NCBI GenBank assembly: GCA_016712265.1
Contig: JADJRJ010000031.1
Coordinates: 124,001 to 188,000 of the forward strand
Reading direction: 5' to 3'
Length of the DNA stretch: 64,000 bases
DNA from: Gemmatimonadota bacterium
GTDB lineage: Bacteria > Gemmatimonadota > Gemmatimonadetes > Gemmatimonadales > Gemmatimonadaceae
The translations under genes and the position numbers were made by a program. Of this stretch, positions 35,129 through 45,481 are shown in pieces (position 1 is the first letter of the stretch; each line of letters opens with the position of its first letter). The notes under the pieces are model-generated. The model was not told the DNA's origin. It did no database searches and worked only from the letters and a program-made list of their open reading frames with translations.

Positions 35129-35992
35129 ATGGTCGAGACGTTGCTCTCCGAGGGCGGAGTCGCCCTGGCACGCTGGGTGTCGTTCGCGGGCACCCTGCTT
35201 GCCATCGGCGTGGTGATGCTGCGGCGCGTCTCGCCCGAGGATTGCGCGACAACACCCGTGCACCGCATCGCGCGCCTGGCCGGGTGGTGCCTTCTCGCCG
35301 GTGCGGTGTTGCGCATGGCGCAGCAGGCGCTGTTGTTCGCGCCGGCGCCGGAGGAAGCCCTCGGGATGGTGGGCACCCTGGTCGCGATGCCGTGGGGCTA
35401 CGCCTGGATGGTGCAGGTGGCGGCGTCCCTCGTGCTCGTCTTCGCGCCTCGCCGCGTTGCCGTCCCGGAGCCGCCAGTCACTGGGACACTCGTGGCACTG
35501 GCCGTTGCGTTCGTACCCGCGCTCCAGGGACACGCCCTAGGCTCGGAGCGACTGACGACACTCGCCATGCTCGCCGACGGCCTGCACGTGCTGGCCGGTG
35601 GGCTCTGGCTCGGGACGTTGGGAGTGTTGCTGCTGGTGACCTTTCGACGGCGCGATGTGGCCCTCGCAGATGTCGTTGCCCGGTTTTCGCCGATCGCCCT
35701 TGTCGGAGTGGGGATGATTGTCGTCTCGGGCGTCTTCGGCAGCTGGTTGCACGTGACGCCGCTCTCCGCGCTCTGGCAATCGCCCTACGGGCTGATGCTC
35801 GTGCGCAAGCTCGTGGTGTTTGGTGTCATCGGCGCGCTCGGGGCGCTCAACTGGAAGCGCCTCACCCCGCGGCTGCGCGATGCGGGGGCGGCAACGCAAC
35901 TCCGCCGTGCCGCCGCGTTCGAGGTGCTGGCCGGGATCCTCCTGCTCCTGCTGACGTCGTACCTCGTCGCCACGCCGCTTCCCGGCGAGTAG
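35129..35992 (+). CDS. CopD family copper-resistance membrane protein
   Basis: 287 aa, about eight hydrophobic segments. CopD proteins take part in copper handling or uptake across the inner membrane. The family-typical helix motif LHVLAGGLWLGTLGVL (about residue 153) and the preceding PALQGHAL segment provide conserved His residues. The start codon directly follows the stop of the cupin gene (TAAATG). It is the last gene of the metal cluster. Copper specificity is assumed from the family only. Confidence 0.88.
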   Translation: MVETLLSEGGVALARWVSFAGTLLAIGVVMLRRVSPEDCATTPVHRIARLAGWCLLAGAVLRMAQQALLFAPAPEEALGMVGTLVAMPWGYAWMVQVAASLVLVFAPRRVAVPEPPVTGTLVALAVAFVPALQGHALGSERLTTLAMLADGLHVLAGGLWLGTLGVLLLVTFRRRDVALADVVARFSPIALVGVGMIVVSGVFGSWLHVTPLSALWQSPYGLMLVRKLVVFGVIGALGALNWKRLTPRLRDAGAATQLRRAAAFEVLAGILLLLLTSYLVATPLPGE

Positions 35993-36029
35993 TCGGCCGC
36001 GCAGGCCGGTCCCCGGGTCGCGCTTCCAC

Positions 36030-36080
36030 TTGACAAACTAGTGGTCGAGGCCGATCGTGTCCTCACCACTAGATAAACGA
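36030..36080 (+). promoter_or_regulatory. promoter and inverted-repeat operator of the PadR gene
   Basis: TTGACA at 36030-36035 is a consensus -35; a weak -10 (GATCGT) lies 17 nt further. CTAGTGGT at 36038-36045 and ACCACTAG at 36065-36072 form a perfect 8-bp inverted repeat flanking the -10 region. A related AAACGAGTG follows at about 36075. PadR repressors usually bind their own promoter, so autoregulation is likely. Confidence 0.65.
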
Positions 36081-36093
36081 GTGAAGAGCACCG

Positions 36094-36441
36094 ATGAGCG
36101 GCTCGAACTTCCTCCCTGGCACCCTCGAACTGATCGTGCTGCAGCTGCTGCGGGCCGAGCCGACCAATGGCTACGACCTCACGCTCCGCATCCAGGCGAT
36201 CAGCGGGGATGTCCTGAATGTGAACGCGGGCTCGCTGTATCCGGCGCTCTACCGGCTCGAGGAACGTGGACTGCTGAAGTCCGAGTGGGCGCCGTCCGAG
36301 AGCGGGCGTCGCACGAAGGTGTACGCGGTGACGGCGGCCGGGCGTAAGCAGCTCGCCCAGCAGCGGGCGAGCTACGAGCGATTCTCGCGCGCCCTGGCGG
36401 CGATCCTCAAGGTGCAACACACGGCTGGCGACGCAGCATGA
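36094..36441 (+). CDS. PadR family transcriptional repressor
   Basis: 115 aa. The winged-helix core is LPGTLELIVLQLLRAEPTNGYDL followed by GSLYPALYRLEERGLL, the recognition helix of PadR proteins, and a C-terminal dimerisation helix. It probably represses itself and the downstream permease through the inverted repeat at 36038-36072. Its TGA stop overlaps the ATG of the permease (ATGA), so the two genes are translationally coupled, as is common for PadR/permease pairs in Acidobacteria and Gemmatimonadota. Confidence 0.95.
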   Translation: MSGSNFLPGTLELIVLQLLRAEPTNGYDLTLRIQAISGDVLNVNAGSLYPALYRLEERGLLKSEWAPSESGRRTKVYAVTAAGRKQLAQQRASYERFSRALAAILKVQHTAGDAA

Positions 36442-39161
36442 TTGCACGCGCGATGCGTTGGATGCGAGCGGTGTTGCTGCGCCGTCGCCTGGACCGCGAG
36501 ATGCAGGCGGAAATGGCGGATCACCTCCGACGTTCGACCGAGCGACTGATCGCGCGCGGGCTTTCCCCGGACGACGCGCGTCGTGAGGCGAGGCGCGAGT
36601 TCGGCAACGTGCTCTTCCTCGAGGAAGAAGGACGCATCGCGCGCGGCACCTCCGGGTTCGACGCCCTCGTGGCGGACCTGCGCTTCGCTACCCGGCATTT
36701 CGCCCGGCACCCGCTGTCGACCCTGACGATGATCACGGTCCTCTCCGTCGGGATCGCGATCAACGTCGTGCTGTACACCCTACTGCACTCCGTCACGGAT
36801 CGACCGCCGAGTGCGGTACCAGCGTCGGCCGACATGGTGCGCATCCGCGGGAGCCAGCTGAAGGACGGCTCGCGCATTGAGCGCGCTGTCACCCGGGACG
36901 AGGTCGAGGGGTACGCGAATCTCACGAGTCACTTCTCGTCGGTGGCCGCATGGACCTCGCAACCGGTCACTGCCACGGCCCCGGGGGTGGACGACGCGAC
37001 GGTCACGGCGACCTTCGTCACCGAGACATACTTCGATGTGTTAGGGGTATCGGCCCTGCGTGGTCGCGCCATCGCCGAGGGAGATGCCGCCCAGATGGCC
37101 GTGATTTCCCATGCCCTCTGGACGCGTACCTTTGCCCAGGATCCGGCCATCCTTGGCCGCACGATCACCCTGGCCGACGTGGCGTTCACCGTCATTGGGG
37201 TGGCCGCCCCGAAGTTCCGCGGCGCGGCGTGGGAAGCGCGCGACGACATGCAGGTGTGGGTTCCCGTCGCCAGCCAGCGCCGGGTGTTTCCGGGCGTGTC
37301 GACGGAGGTGGCCCAATTCTCTGCGATCGGCCGTCTGCAGCCCGGTGCCACCCACGATGCCGCCACTGCGGCCGCGAAGGTCGTCGCGGCTCGGCGTCCG
37401 TCACCCGGTGTCGCGGTCACCGACACTGCGCTCTCGCAGCGCGATCCGTCGGTGGAGGTCGTTCCGCTCCTCGCCGACAACCTGGAGCCCGGCGCAGAAG
37501 CCAATGTCCGGCTCGTCGCCGTCGCCTTTGCGGCACTCGGCCTGCTCACCTTGCTCGTGACATGCGCAAATGTCGGCGCGCTCCAGACCGGGCTCGCGCT
37601 CGCACGGCGTCGCGAGATCGCCATTCGCCTGTCGCTCGGCGCAGATCGCGCGCGTGTGATCCGGCAACTGGTCACCGAGAGCCTCCTGCTCGCGCTGGTC
37701 GCGGGGGCGGGCGCGGTCGCCGTGACGAGCGGGATCATTCGCTTCATCCTGCGCATCGTTGGGTCCTTCTCGTTCGAGCTGGCGTTTGATGCCACCGCAA
37801 TTGCCGTCGCGTTCGGGACGGCGTTGCTTGCCGGCCTGCTGTTCGGCCTGTCGCCGGCGCTCCATGCCACCCGGCTGGCCGTCGCGGGCGCCCTCCGGGA
37901 TTCCACGCGCACGACCACCGGCGGCCGGGGGCGGCTCCAACGCGGCTTGGTTGTCGCGCAGATCGCCCTCACACAACCGCTGGCCGTCTGTGTCGCCGCG
38001 ATGGTCTACATCGGGATTGACGAATATCGCCGGAATCCGGCCAACCCGAACGGGGAGCAGATCATTCAATTGCGCCTCACGTCAACGGGGGCGCGCGGCA
38101 TGACCGGTGATGCCGCGCCGGACGATACGCTCGCGACGGCGCGCGATCGCGCGCAGACGGATCAGCTCGTCGACGCCCTTCGCAGCATTCCTGGCGTCAC
38201 ACACGCGGCCTTTGTTCCGTCGCGAACGCCCATCAACCTCTCAGCCTTCGCGTTGCCTGGCGGATCGCGTACGTCGGCGCCGGGCGGCGGCGAGAGGATC
38301 TACCTCACGGGTCGGTCGGCGATGCCCGGCTACCTCGACCTCGTCGGCACACCCGTGGTTCTCGGCCGCGACCTCCAGGCGATCGATTCGGCGGGAATGC
38401 GATCGCGCGTGATCCCGGTGGTCATTGGCGACGACATGGCGCGGCATGTGTGGGGTGCGGCCAGCCCGATCGGCGCGCGGATCGAGCGGGCGGGCAGTGG
38501 AGCGCCGCTGAGTCTCGAGGTCGTCGGGGTGTTCCGGGAAGAAGTGGCGGCGCACGGGCACGCGCGCAATCCGTTCACGGTGATCGTGCCGCCCGATCCG
38601 CAACTTGCCGCTGCGGCGTCGAGCCGGCAGCTGATGATCCGCCTGTCGTCGCCCCTCGCGACGATGGCGCCGCTGATCCGCGCGACCGTCCGTGACAAGG
38701 CGCCCAACGCCGCGATCATGGAATTGCGCACCCTGGCGGCGCAGCAGGCGCAGGAGCGGCTCATCCTGTGGGGTGCCATCGGCCTCTTCTCTGCGGCGGG
38801 CTTCGCTGTCCTGCTGTTGTGTGCCCTCGGGCTCTACGCCGTTGTGGCGTTTTCGGTGGGGCAACGGACCGGCGAGATCGCGGTCCGCATGGCCGTGGGC
38901 GCCCGCGCCCGGCAGATCGTGGCGCACTTCGCCGCTGACGGACTTCGCCTGACGACGATCGGCGTGCTGGTGGGACTGCCGATCAGCCTCGTGGGACTGC
39001 GTCAGGTCGTGGCGCTCTCACCCGACCTGCCGGACGTGAGCGTTGCGCTCATGACGGTCGTGATCGCGATCGGGGTGATGACCGTGGCCGGACTCGCGAG
39101 CTGGCTCCCGGCCAATCGCGCCGCCGACGTCGACCCGGCGGTGATCCTGCGAAAGGAGTAG
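36438..39161 (+). CDS. duplicated MacB/FtsX-type permease (ADOP family)
   Basis: 907 aa. An N-terminal cytoplasmic prefix (residues about 15-60, with REMQAEMADHL and RREARREFGN) precedes the first membrane helix. Then come a large periplasmic MacB-core domain, three FtsX helices (RRREIAIRLSLGADRARVIR motif), a second periplasmic domain and a second FtsX set (RTGEIAVRMAVGARARQI). This is the acidobacterial duplicated orphan permease architecture. No ATPase gene is adjacent. Its substrate is unknown; macrolide or peptide export and envelope stress roles have been suggested for relatives. Confidence 0.92.
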   Translation: MIARAMRWMRAVLLRRRLDREMQAEMADHLRRSTERLIARGLSPDDARREARREFGNVLFLEEEGRIARGTSGFDALVADLRFATRHFARHPLSTLTMITVLSVGIAINVVLYTLLHSVTDRPPSAVPASADMVRIRGSQLKDGSRIERAVTRDEVEGYANLTSHFSSVAAWTSQPVTATAPGVDDATVTATFVTETYFDVLGVSALRGRAIAEGDAAQMAVISHALWTRTFAQDPAILGRTITLADVAFTVIGVAAPKFRGAAWEARDDMQVWVPVASQRRVFPGVSTEVAQFSAIGRLQPGATHDAATAAAKVVAARRPSPGVAVTDTALSQRDPSVEVVPLLADNLEPGAEANVRLVAVAFAALGLLTLLVTCANVGALQTGLALARRREIAIRLSLGADRARVIRQLVTESLLLALVAGAGAVAVTSGIIRFILRIVGSFSFELAFDATAIAVAFGTALLAGLLFGLSPALHATRLAVAGALRDSTRTTTGGRGRLQRGLVVAQIALTQPLAVCVAAMVYIGIDEYRRNPANPNGEQIIQLRLTSTGARGMTGDAAPDDTLATARDRAQTDQLVDALRSIPGVTHAAFVPSRTPINLSAFALPGGSRTSAPGGGERIYLTGRSAMPGYLDLVGTPVVLGRDLQAIDSAGMRSRVIPVVIGDDMARHVWGAASPIGARIERAGSGAPLSLEVVGVFREEVAAHGHARNPFTVIVPPDPQLAAAASSRQLMIRLSSPLATMAPLIRATVRDKAPNAAIMELRTLAAQQAQERLILWGAIGLFSAAGFAVLLLCALGLYAVVAFSVGQRTGEIAVRMAVGARARQIVAHFAADGLRLTTIGVLVGLPISLVGLRQVVALSPDLPDVSVALMTVVIAIGVMTVAGLASWLPANRAADVDPAVILRKE

Positions 39162-39185
39162 GACCGCCGGGTGGAGTGCTGAAGC

Positions 39186-41378
39186 TCAGGGGCGCGGGCC
39201 GCTCCCGAGGTATCGATCGAAGTGGTCGACCATCTTCTGCAGCAGGTACCGCGCGTAGTATGGTCGCTGCGTCCAACCATGTGTTGCTGCCGGCGCGAAG
39301 GCGACGTCGAAGTTCTTGCCGGCGCGCATCAGCGCCTCGGCGAGGTCCACCGTCGTCTTGAACGGGACCACATCGTCCTCCATCCCGTGGATGATGAGCA
39401 GGTGATCGCGCAGGTTCGCCGCGTATTGCGCCGCGCCGCGCTGGAAGGTCGCGGGATGTGATTGCGGCCGACGCGCGATCGCGACGTCATCACTCCCGAA
39501 GAAGGCCGGGTCGGTGGCGGGCGCGCCGGCCGCCCCCGCCTGGAAGAGTCCGGGCTTCTTCAGCAGCGAGTACACGGTCAACGTGCCGCCGTAGCTGCTC
39601 CCCCAGATCCCGAAGCGGTTGGCGTCGACGTACGGCAGTGTCTTCAGGTATGCCACGGTGCTCTCGAGGTCGTCGAGGTCCTTCCCGCCCCAGTCCATGA
39701 GGAACGCCTCGCGAAAGTCGCGGCCGTAGCCGGTGCTCCCTCGCACGTCGACCTGCACGATGATGTACCCCTTCTCGATCGCCATCATCTGCTGCACCAT
39801 CCCGTTGAGCCCGCCCCACCGGTTGCGCACGGTGTTGGAGTACGCCGGGCCAACCAGGACCGGGTACTTCTTCGTCCGGTCCATGTTGGGCGGCTCGATG
39901 ATGCGGGCGTGCAGCGTGTACTGCGGCTCGGTGCGATGCGGAAAGCTCACGTACCGCGCCCGTTGCCACGGCACCTCGCGGAATGCCGCTGGTTGCGACT
40001 CCGTCACCCGCACCAGCGAGCCCGCGCGCGTGGCATCGCCGATGTACAACTCGCTTGGGGTGACGTCGTCCGTTGAGAGCACTGCGAGTCGCTGCCCATC
40101 GGGGGACACGATGGGCGTGTGGTGCCCCGGCGTTGTCGTAAGCTGTACGGGGGTGCCTCCATCGCCAGGGATGCGCCAGACATGGCGCTCGTACGGCGAC
40201 CGCGCGTTGGAGACATAAACGATGTCGCGCGTTCCCGCAGCCATCCCATGCCCGGTGACGTCCGAGGTCGCCGGGGTGAGGGGACGTGGGGACCGCTCCC
40301 CCGGGGTCACCGCGTACAGGCGATAGCGATCCTCGAGGTCACCCGTCATCAGGATGCGCCGGCCGTCCGGGTGCCAGGTGGACGCAATGTCGTTGTAGAT
40401 GCGCGTGGCACGATGATCGTCCCACACGAGTCGCGGCACCGTGTCGCCCGCTGCGACCAGATGAATCCAGCGATCGATCGCGTCGTCGCTTTCCCGGTCG
40501 ACCATCAGCGCCCCACTCGGCGACCATCCGAAATCGACCACGCGAACGTCGCTCTCCTGGGACAGCGGCAACCACCGTACGCGGCGTGCCGCGACATCGA
40601 GCAGCCCGATGCGACGCACCTCGTTCGTGTCGCCGGGATAGCTGCGCCGCAGCCGGTTCATCGTGGCGGAATCGCCGAGGTAATACGGAAAGCCCACGGC
40701 CCGCACGCGCCGTCGGTCCACGAAATGGATGGCGACCTGGCGCGAGTCCGGCGACCACGCGTAGGCCGGGGCGCTCCCACCCCAGGTGGCCGTCCCTACC
40801 TCGGCGTCGCGGCGAAAGTAGGTGCCTAACGGGACATGGCCGATGGGCGCGACCGCGAGGGAGGTGAGCCGCTGGGGGGGGCCCCCGCCGGCTTCCACGA
40901 ACCAGAGGTCGCCGTCGCGCAGGAACGAGAGGGACCGGCCATCGGGCGAAAGCGCCAGCTCCGACTTGCCGCCCCCGTCTGTCGTGAGCCGCTGCGGAAC
41001 CGTGGGACTGTCTGGGAGGGCCGTGCGTTCGTTGGCGGGGGTCGGGGTGGTGGACATCCGGTAGGCGTCCCCCCCGCGAAGGAAGTACACCGTACGCGAG
41101 TCACGGGACCAGATGACGTCGCTGACGCCCTCGGCACCTCCAGCGAGCCGTCGTCGTCCGGATCCGTCCGCGTTGACCAGCCAGAGTTCGCGCGCGGGTG
41201 CGCCGCGGTCATTCCAGAGAAAGGCCAGGGTGCGGCTGTCCGGCGACCAGGATGGCGCGGCGGGTGAAACGCCAGCGAACGCCGGGGTCGCGACCAGCCG
41301 GTCGATGGTGAGCGGAGGGCGTTGTGCGCCGACGGCGATGGGAAGCGCGAGCGCGAGGAAGATCAGGCGAGGACTCAT
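39186..41378 (-). CDS. secreted S9 peptidase, dipeptidyl-peptidase IV-like
   Basis: 730 aa with signal peptide ending AVGAQ. Residues about 30-480 are a propeller with repeated SWSPDSRTLAF, LSPDGRSLSF and WSPDSRQVAI strands. The catalytic domain begins near KKYPVLVGPAYSN and carries the nucleophile in GSSYGG, Asp in HGMEDDVVP and His in ATHGW. The overall length and layout fit DPP-IV/S9B enzymes. It probably removes dipeptides from periplasmic peptides. It is a second S9 enzyme, not a close copy of the one at 17278-19494. It is convergent with the permease. Confidence 0.93.
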   Translation of the reverse strand: MSPRLIFLALALPIAVGAQRPPLTIDRLVATPAFAGVSPAAPSWSPDSRTLAFLWNDRGAPARELWLVNADGSGRRRLAGGAEGVSDVIWSRDSRTVYFLRGGDAYRMSTTPTPANERTALPDSPTVPQRLTTDGGGKSELALSPDGRSLSFLRDGDLWFVEAGGGPPQRLTSLAVAPIGHVPLGTYFRRDAEVGTATWGGSAPAYAWSPDSRQVAIHFVDRRRVRAVGFPYYLGDSATMNRLRRSYPGDTNEVRRIGLLDVAARRVRWLPLSQESDVRVVDFGWSPSGALMVDRESDDAIDRWIHLVAAGDTVPRLVWDDHRATRIYNDIASTWHPDGRRILMTGDLEDRYRLYAVTPGERSPRPLTPATSDVTGHGMAAGTRDIVYVSNARSPYERHVWRIPGDGGTPVQLTTTPGHHTPIVSPDGQRLAVLSTDDVTPSELYIGDATRAGSLVRVTESQPAAFREVPWQRARYVSFPHRTEPQYTLHARIIEPPNMDRTKKYPVLVGPAYSNTVRNRWGGLNGMVQQMMAIEKGYIIVQVDVRGSTGYGRDFREAFLMDWGGKDLDDLESTVAYLKTLPYVDANRFGIWGSSYGGTLTVYSLLKKPGLFQAGAAGAPATDPAFFGSDDVAIARRPQSHPATFQRGAAQYAANLRDHLLIIHGMEDDVVPFKTTVDLAEALMRAGKNFDVAFAPAATHGWTQRPYYARYLLQKMVDHFDRYLGSGPRP

Positions 41379-41577
41379 GCCCTGAAGATTGCCCTCTTCC
41401 CGCGTTGGCGGCGAGGTATGCCGCGCATGGCGGCTCCGGGTGCCATGGCGACCAGGACGACGTCGCCCACCCCCTCGCCGACGGTCCGGGGGCCGGCGGA
41501 TCGGTCGCGATCCCGGGGGATGGCCGCATTTCCCGGCCCGTTACGCCTCTTGGGTACACCTCAGAGAGAGAACTTCC

Positions 41578-42660
41578 ATGCGCGCCATCCCATCCCTGCT
41601 CGTCGCCGCGTTCGGCCTCGTCGCATGCAGCGACTCCGCCGTCGGTCCGCGGCCCCTGATTGACCGGCCTCTGGACGCGCACGCCGCCAACCTCACCCTG
41701 TGGGTTCCTGAGATCCTGTCCCTTCCGTCGGGGCATGACATCGGCGAAGTCCATGACATCAATGACAGCCGACTCTCCGTGGGTTGGACAGAGGACTACA
41801 GCGCCAACAGTCCGATGCCGGTGCGCTGGTCAGCAGGCGGCACGCCCTCCATCCTCACCATGCCCGGTACCGCAGATGGAGGACGGGCCCACGGGATCAA
41901 CAACGCGGGACAAATCGTCGGATGGGTGAAGAGCAGTGGGGTGAACCAGCCGGCGCGCCTGGGCGCGAGTCCCGCGTTGCTGATGCCCGGCTTCCGTGGC
42001 AGCGCGATGGACAACAACAGTGCGGGCGCGGCTGTTGGCTACGTCCACCTCTCGCCGTCCTCGAACACCACCTTGCCCATCCACTGGTCTGCCTCTGGCG
42101 CACCCACCTTCCTCAAGGTCCCGACCGGCTACTTCGAGGCGGAGGCGACCGGGATCAGCGACAACGGGACTATCACGGGATGGGCCCACTCCTGGTACGA
42201 CAGCGGGGACATCATCTTCGAGGGACACCGAGCCGTGATGTGGAGCTCGCCGAGTGCCACCCCGGTGATCCTCGGCCAGTCGTTCGGCCTCTCTGCGCCG
42301 ACGGTGTCCATGTCGCCCGACGGGATCATCATGCTTTCGAAGGACAATGGGACGTCTGGCTTCTCGCAGTCGTTCGCCCCGCCGTACGATGTGATGCTGG
42401 GAAGCACCACGAGCATCGCGACCCGCGCCCGCAACGACCGCAACCGCATGGTCGGCCATGACCCGGTCACCAACCTCGCCCGAACCCGTCGTGATGGCGT
42501 CTCGACCAACATGGCGCAGCCGGCCGGTGCGGTGGCCTCGACCGCCAATGGCGTCAATGCATGCGGGTCAGCCGTTGGGTACTTCCGCCTCACGACCGCG
42601 ATCAACGCCCCGCTGCCCGTTCGCTGGGAGCGCAGCGGCGTGTGCGATGCGCCGTTCTGA
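41578..42660 (+). CDS. lipoprotein with HAF-type repeats
   Basis: 360 aa from the ATG at 41578 with a GAGAGAG purine tract upstream. The lipobox is GLVAC, so it is predicted to be lipid-anchored. The mature part contains repeated INNAGQIVGW-type segments (for example INDSRLSVGW, INNAGQIVGW, ISDNGTITGW), which correspond to the HAF extracellular repeat or DUF3466-like propeller pattern. No catalytic residues are visible. It stands alone between the divergent S9 peptidase and the protein kinase. Role unknown; a surface beta-propeller binding function is a guess. Confidence 0.8.
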   Translation: MRAIPSLLVAAFGLVACSDSAVGPRPLIDRPLDAHAANLTLWVPEILSLPSGHDIGEVHDINDSRLSVGWTEDYSANSPMPVRWSAGGTPSILTMPGTADGGRAHGINNAGQIVGWVKSSGVNQPARLGASPALLMPGFRGSAMDNNSAGAAVGYVHLSPSSNTTLPIHWSASGAPTFLKVPTGYFEAEATGISDNGTITGWAHSWYDSGDIIFEGHRAVMWSSPSATPVILGQSFGLSAPTVSMSPDGIIMLSKDNGTSGFSQSFAPPYDVMLGSTTSIATRARNDRNRMVGHDPVTNLARTRRDGVSTNMAQPAGAVASTANGVNACGSAVGYFRLTTAINAPLPVRWERSGVCDAPF

Positions 42661-42756
42661 TGTCAGGGGGACGAGGCCGCGTGCACCCTGACCGGTGAGT
42701 CAACCACCGTTCGTCCTCACTTGCGCTTCGTCTCGTGACGCTGTCCCATTCCCGCC

Positions 42757-45473
42757 ATGCGCAGCCCAACGCCCACGCAGTGGGCACAGCTCGAGCCGAT
42801 CCTCGACGAGGCGGTCTTCCTCTCCTCCGCGGAAGCGGCCGAGCGTGTGCGAAGCGCCTGCGGGGATGATGACGAGCTGCTGGACTGGGCACTCAAGTTC
42901 CTTGCCGGCGCCCGCGACGACCAGTTCCCGGCCACACTCTCCGGGGAGCTGGTCGCCCGCGCGATGGCCCATACGGACGCGACGGACCCGGTGGCAGGCG
43001 AGCGGTACGGCCCCTGGCGCATTGTGCGCGAGGTCGGGCGTGGGGGGATGGGCGCGGTCTTCCTCGCCGAACGCGCGGACGGACAGTTCGAGCAGCAGGT
43101 CGCGCTCAAGCTGGTCCCCCTGGTGCATGGCGGCGATGACGCGCGCCGCGCCTTCTTCGCCGAACGCCAGATCCTCGCCCGGCTCGATCATCCGAATATT
43201 GCCCGGCTGATCGACGGAGGGATCACGCCCCACGGCCAGCCGTGGTTTGCGATGGAGTATGTCCCCGGTGAGCCGCTCGACGACTACTGCGACCGGCGCG
43301 CGCTGACGATCGAGGCGCGCCTTGCCCTCTTCCTCGCGGTCTGCGAGGCGGTGCAGTCCGCGCACCAGCGCCTCGTTATCCACCGGGACCTCAAGCCGTC
43401 GAACATCCTGGTGACGGCCGAGGGGCAGGTAAAGCTCCTCGACTTCGGCATTGCGAAGTTGGTCCAACCAGACGATCCCACCACCACGCGGACCGGGCTG
43501 CGGGCCTTCACGCCGGAGTACGCCGCGCCCGAGCAGTGGCGCGGGGAAGCGATCACCACGGCGACGGACACCTGGGCGTTGGGGGTGATCCTGCACGAAC
43601 TCCTCACCGGGGCACGCCCGTTTGTCTTTCGCGGCCGCCCGGAGGCGGAGTGGCCGTCGATCGTCGCGCGCGAGCCGGTGCGCACCCTGGTGAACCTGGT
43701 GGAGGACGCCGCCGCGAGTCGGCGCGGGACCACAACGCCCCGCCTACGGTCGCGCCTGCGCGAAGACCTCGACACGATCGCCCGCACGGCGCTGCACACC
43801 GAGGCGGAGCGGCGGTACCGCACGGTGGACCAACTGGCGGCCGATGTGCGTCGTCATCTCGACGGTCTCCCCATCTCGGCGCGGCCCGACACCTGGCACT
43901 ACCGCACACGCAAGTTTGTCGCGCGCCATCGTGCGGCGGTCGCGACCGCGTCGCTCGGTTTCCTCGGCCTTGTCATCGGCAGCGCCGGGATCGCCTGGCA
44001 AGCGCGTGCGGCGGCGCGCCAGGCCGAGCACGCCCTGGCCGCGCGCCGGTTTCTCGCCGAGATGTTTGCTGAGTCGGATCCCTACCATGCCCGCGGCGAT
44101 TCACTCACGGCAGGGGACATGCTGGATCGCGCCGCCGGGCGCATCGACGCGACCTTTGCCGGGCAGGCGGAGGTGCGCTTCGACCTGCTCACCGCGTTAG
44201 GCGAGATCTACCGGAACCTCGGGCGTCACGGCGCGGCGGACTCCCTCCTGCGGCGGGCCATCCCCTCGCCGATTCCCTGGTCGACGATCGTGAGGTGGCG
44301 CGGGGCCGGGTGCGGCTCCTGCTCGCCACGGTGCGGCACGCCGCCGGCCGCCTCAACGAGGCGGACACGCTCGCGCGAGAAGCCACCGCGATCTGGCAGC
44401 GTGCGGGGATGCCGGACTCGGGGCTGGCCAGCGCCCTGTGGCAACGCGCGGTCGTGGCGCGGTCCCTGTATCGCTACGACGACGCAGATTCGTTGTTCCA
44501 GCGCGCGCTCGACCTGGCGGCGCGCGGACATGCGTCGCCGGACCTGGTGGGGAATCTCTGGAATGACCTCGGCCTGCTGCGCCTGGATGTGGGGCGGTAT
44601 GGTGCGGCACTCGAGGCCCTGCGTCGCGCCTATGCGCTGAGCGGCGACCGACCGGCGGACGACCCTGGTCGTGTCACGACGCTGGCGAACATGGGCATTG
44701 CACTGGATGGGATCGGACGCAAGGACACCGCGCTCGTGATCGCCGAGGACGTGCTGCGCCTCACGCGCCGCGCGTATCCCAGCGGCCACCTGCGGGTGGC
44801 GTCGGCGATCAACGCCCTCGCGTTCATCCGGATGGACCAGGGGGCGTTTGTCGAGGCCGATACCCTGTTCCGCGAGGGCGCCGGCCTGCTGGCGCAGCTG
44901 AACGGTCCCGGCACCCTCCAGGAGTTGATCATGCGCAACAACGCGGCGCGCGCCACGTTGCTCGGTGGTCGCACCCGCGAGGCGGACCAGCGCTTTCGTG
45001 CGGTATGGCGTGAGGCCGTGGCGACCCTCGGGGCAACGCACGGTTTCGTCTCGCAGCCGGTGCATTGGCTGGGCCGGCTGCACCTCGTTGAGGGGCGGCT
45101 CGCCGATGCGGCGCGATTCCTGGATAGCGCACTCGCCATGGCGGGCCCATCACTTCCGCCGGATCACGAGCGCTTCACCGACCTGGCGGCAGCGCGTGGG
45201 TTCCTGCGACTCGCGCAGGGTGATACCGTGGCCGCCGATTCACTCCTCCAATGGTCCCTCGCGCGGCGAGCGACGTCGCAAGGCGCAGGGAGCGAGGACG
45301 CGATGGAGCCGACACTCGTGCGTGCGCTGATCGCCGGGGCGCGCGGGGAGTGGGGGCGTGCCGATTCACTCCACGCCCTGGTGGACTCGTCGCTCACCCG
45401 GTTTCCCTGGGCGCGCTGGCGTGTGGCACGGGCGCAGCCGGTGTGGGACGCGCTGCAGGCGCGCCGTCGCTGA
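42757..45473 (+). CDS. membrane Ser/Thr protein kinase with C-terminal TPR sensor (frameshifted here)
   Basis: A Hanks-type kinase domain occupies residues about 84-370: glycine loop GRGGMG (94-99), Lys118, HRDLKPSN (209-216), DFG (229-231). A single membrane helix lies near residues 394-415. The periplasmic TPR-like region begins in the same frame (LLTALGEIYRNLGRHGAADSLLRR). It then changes frame and continues as ARGRVRLLLATVRHAAGRL to the stop at 45473. Adding one C to the CCCC run at 44262-44265 joins the halves as IPLADSLVDDREVARG. The full protein would be about 905 aa. The gene converges on an ECF sigma gene, a frequent pairing. Confidence 0.88.
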
Positions 45474-45481
45474 GCGGGGCG

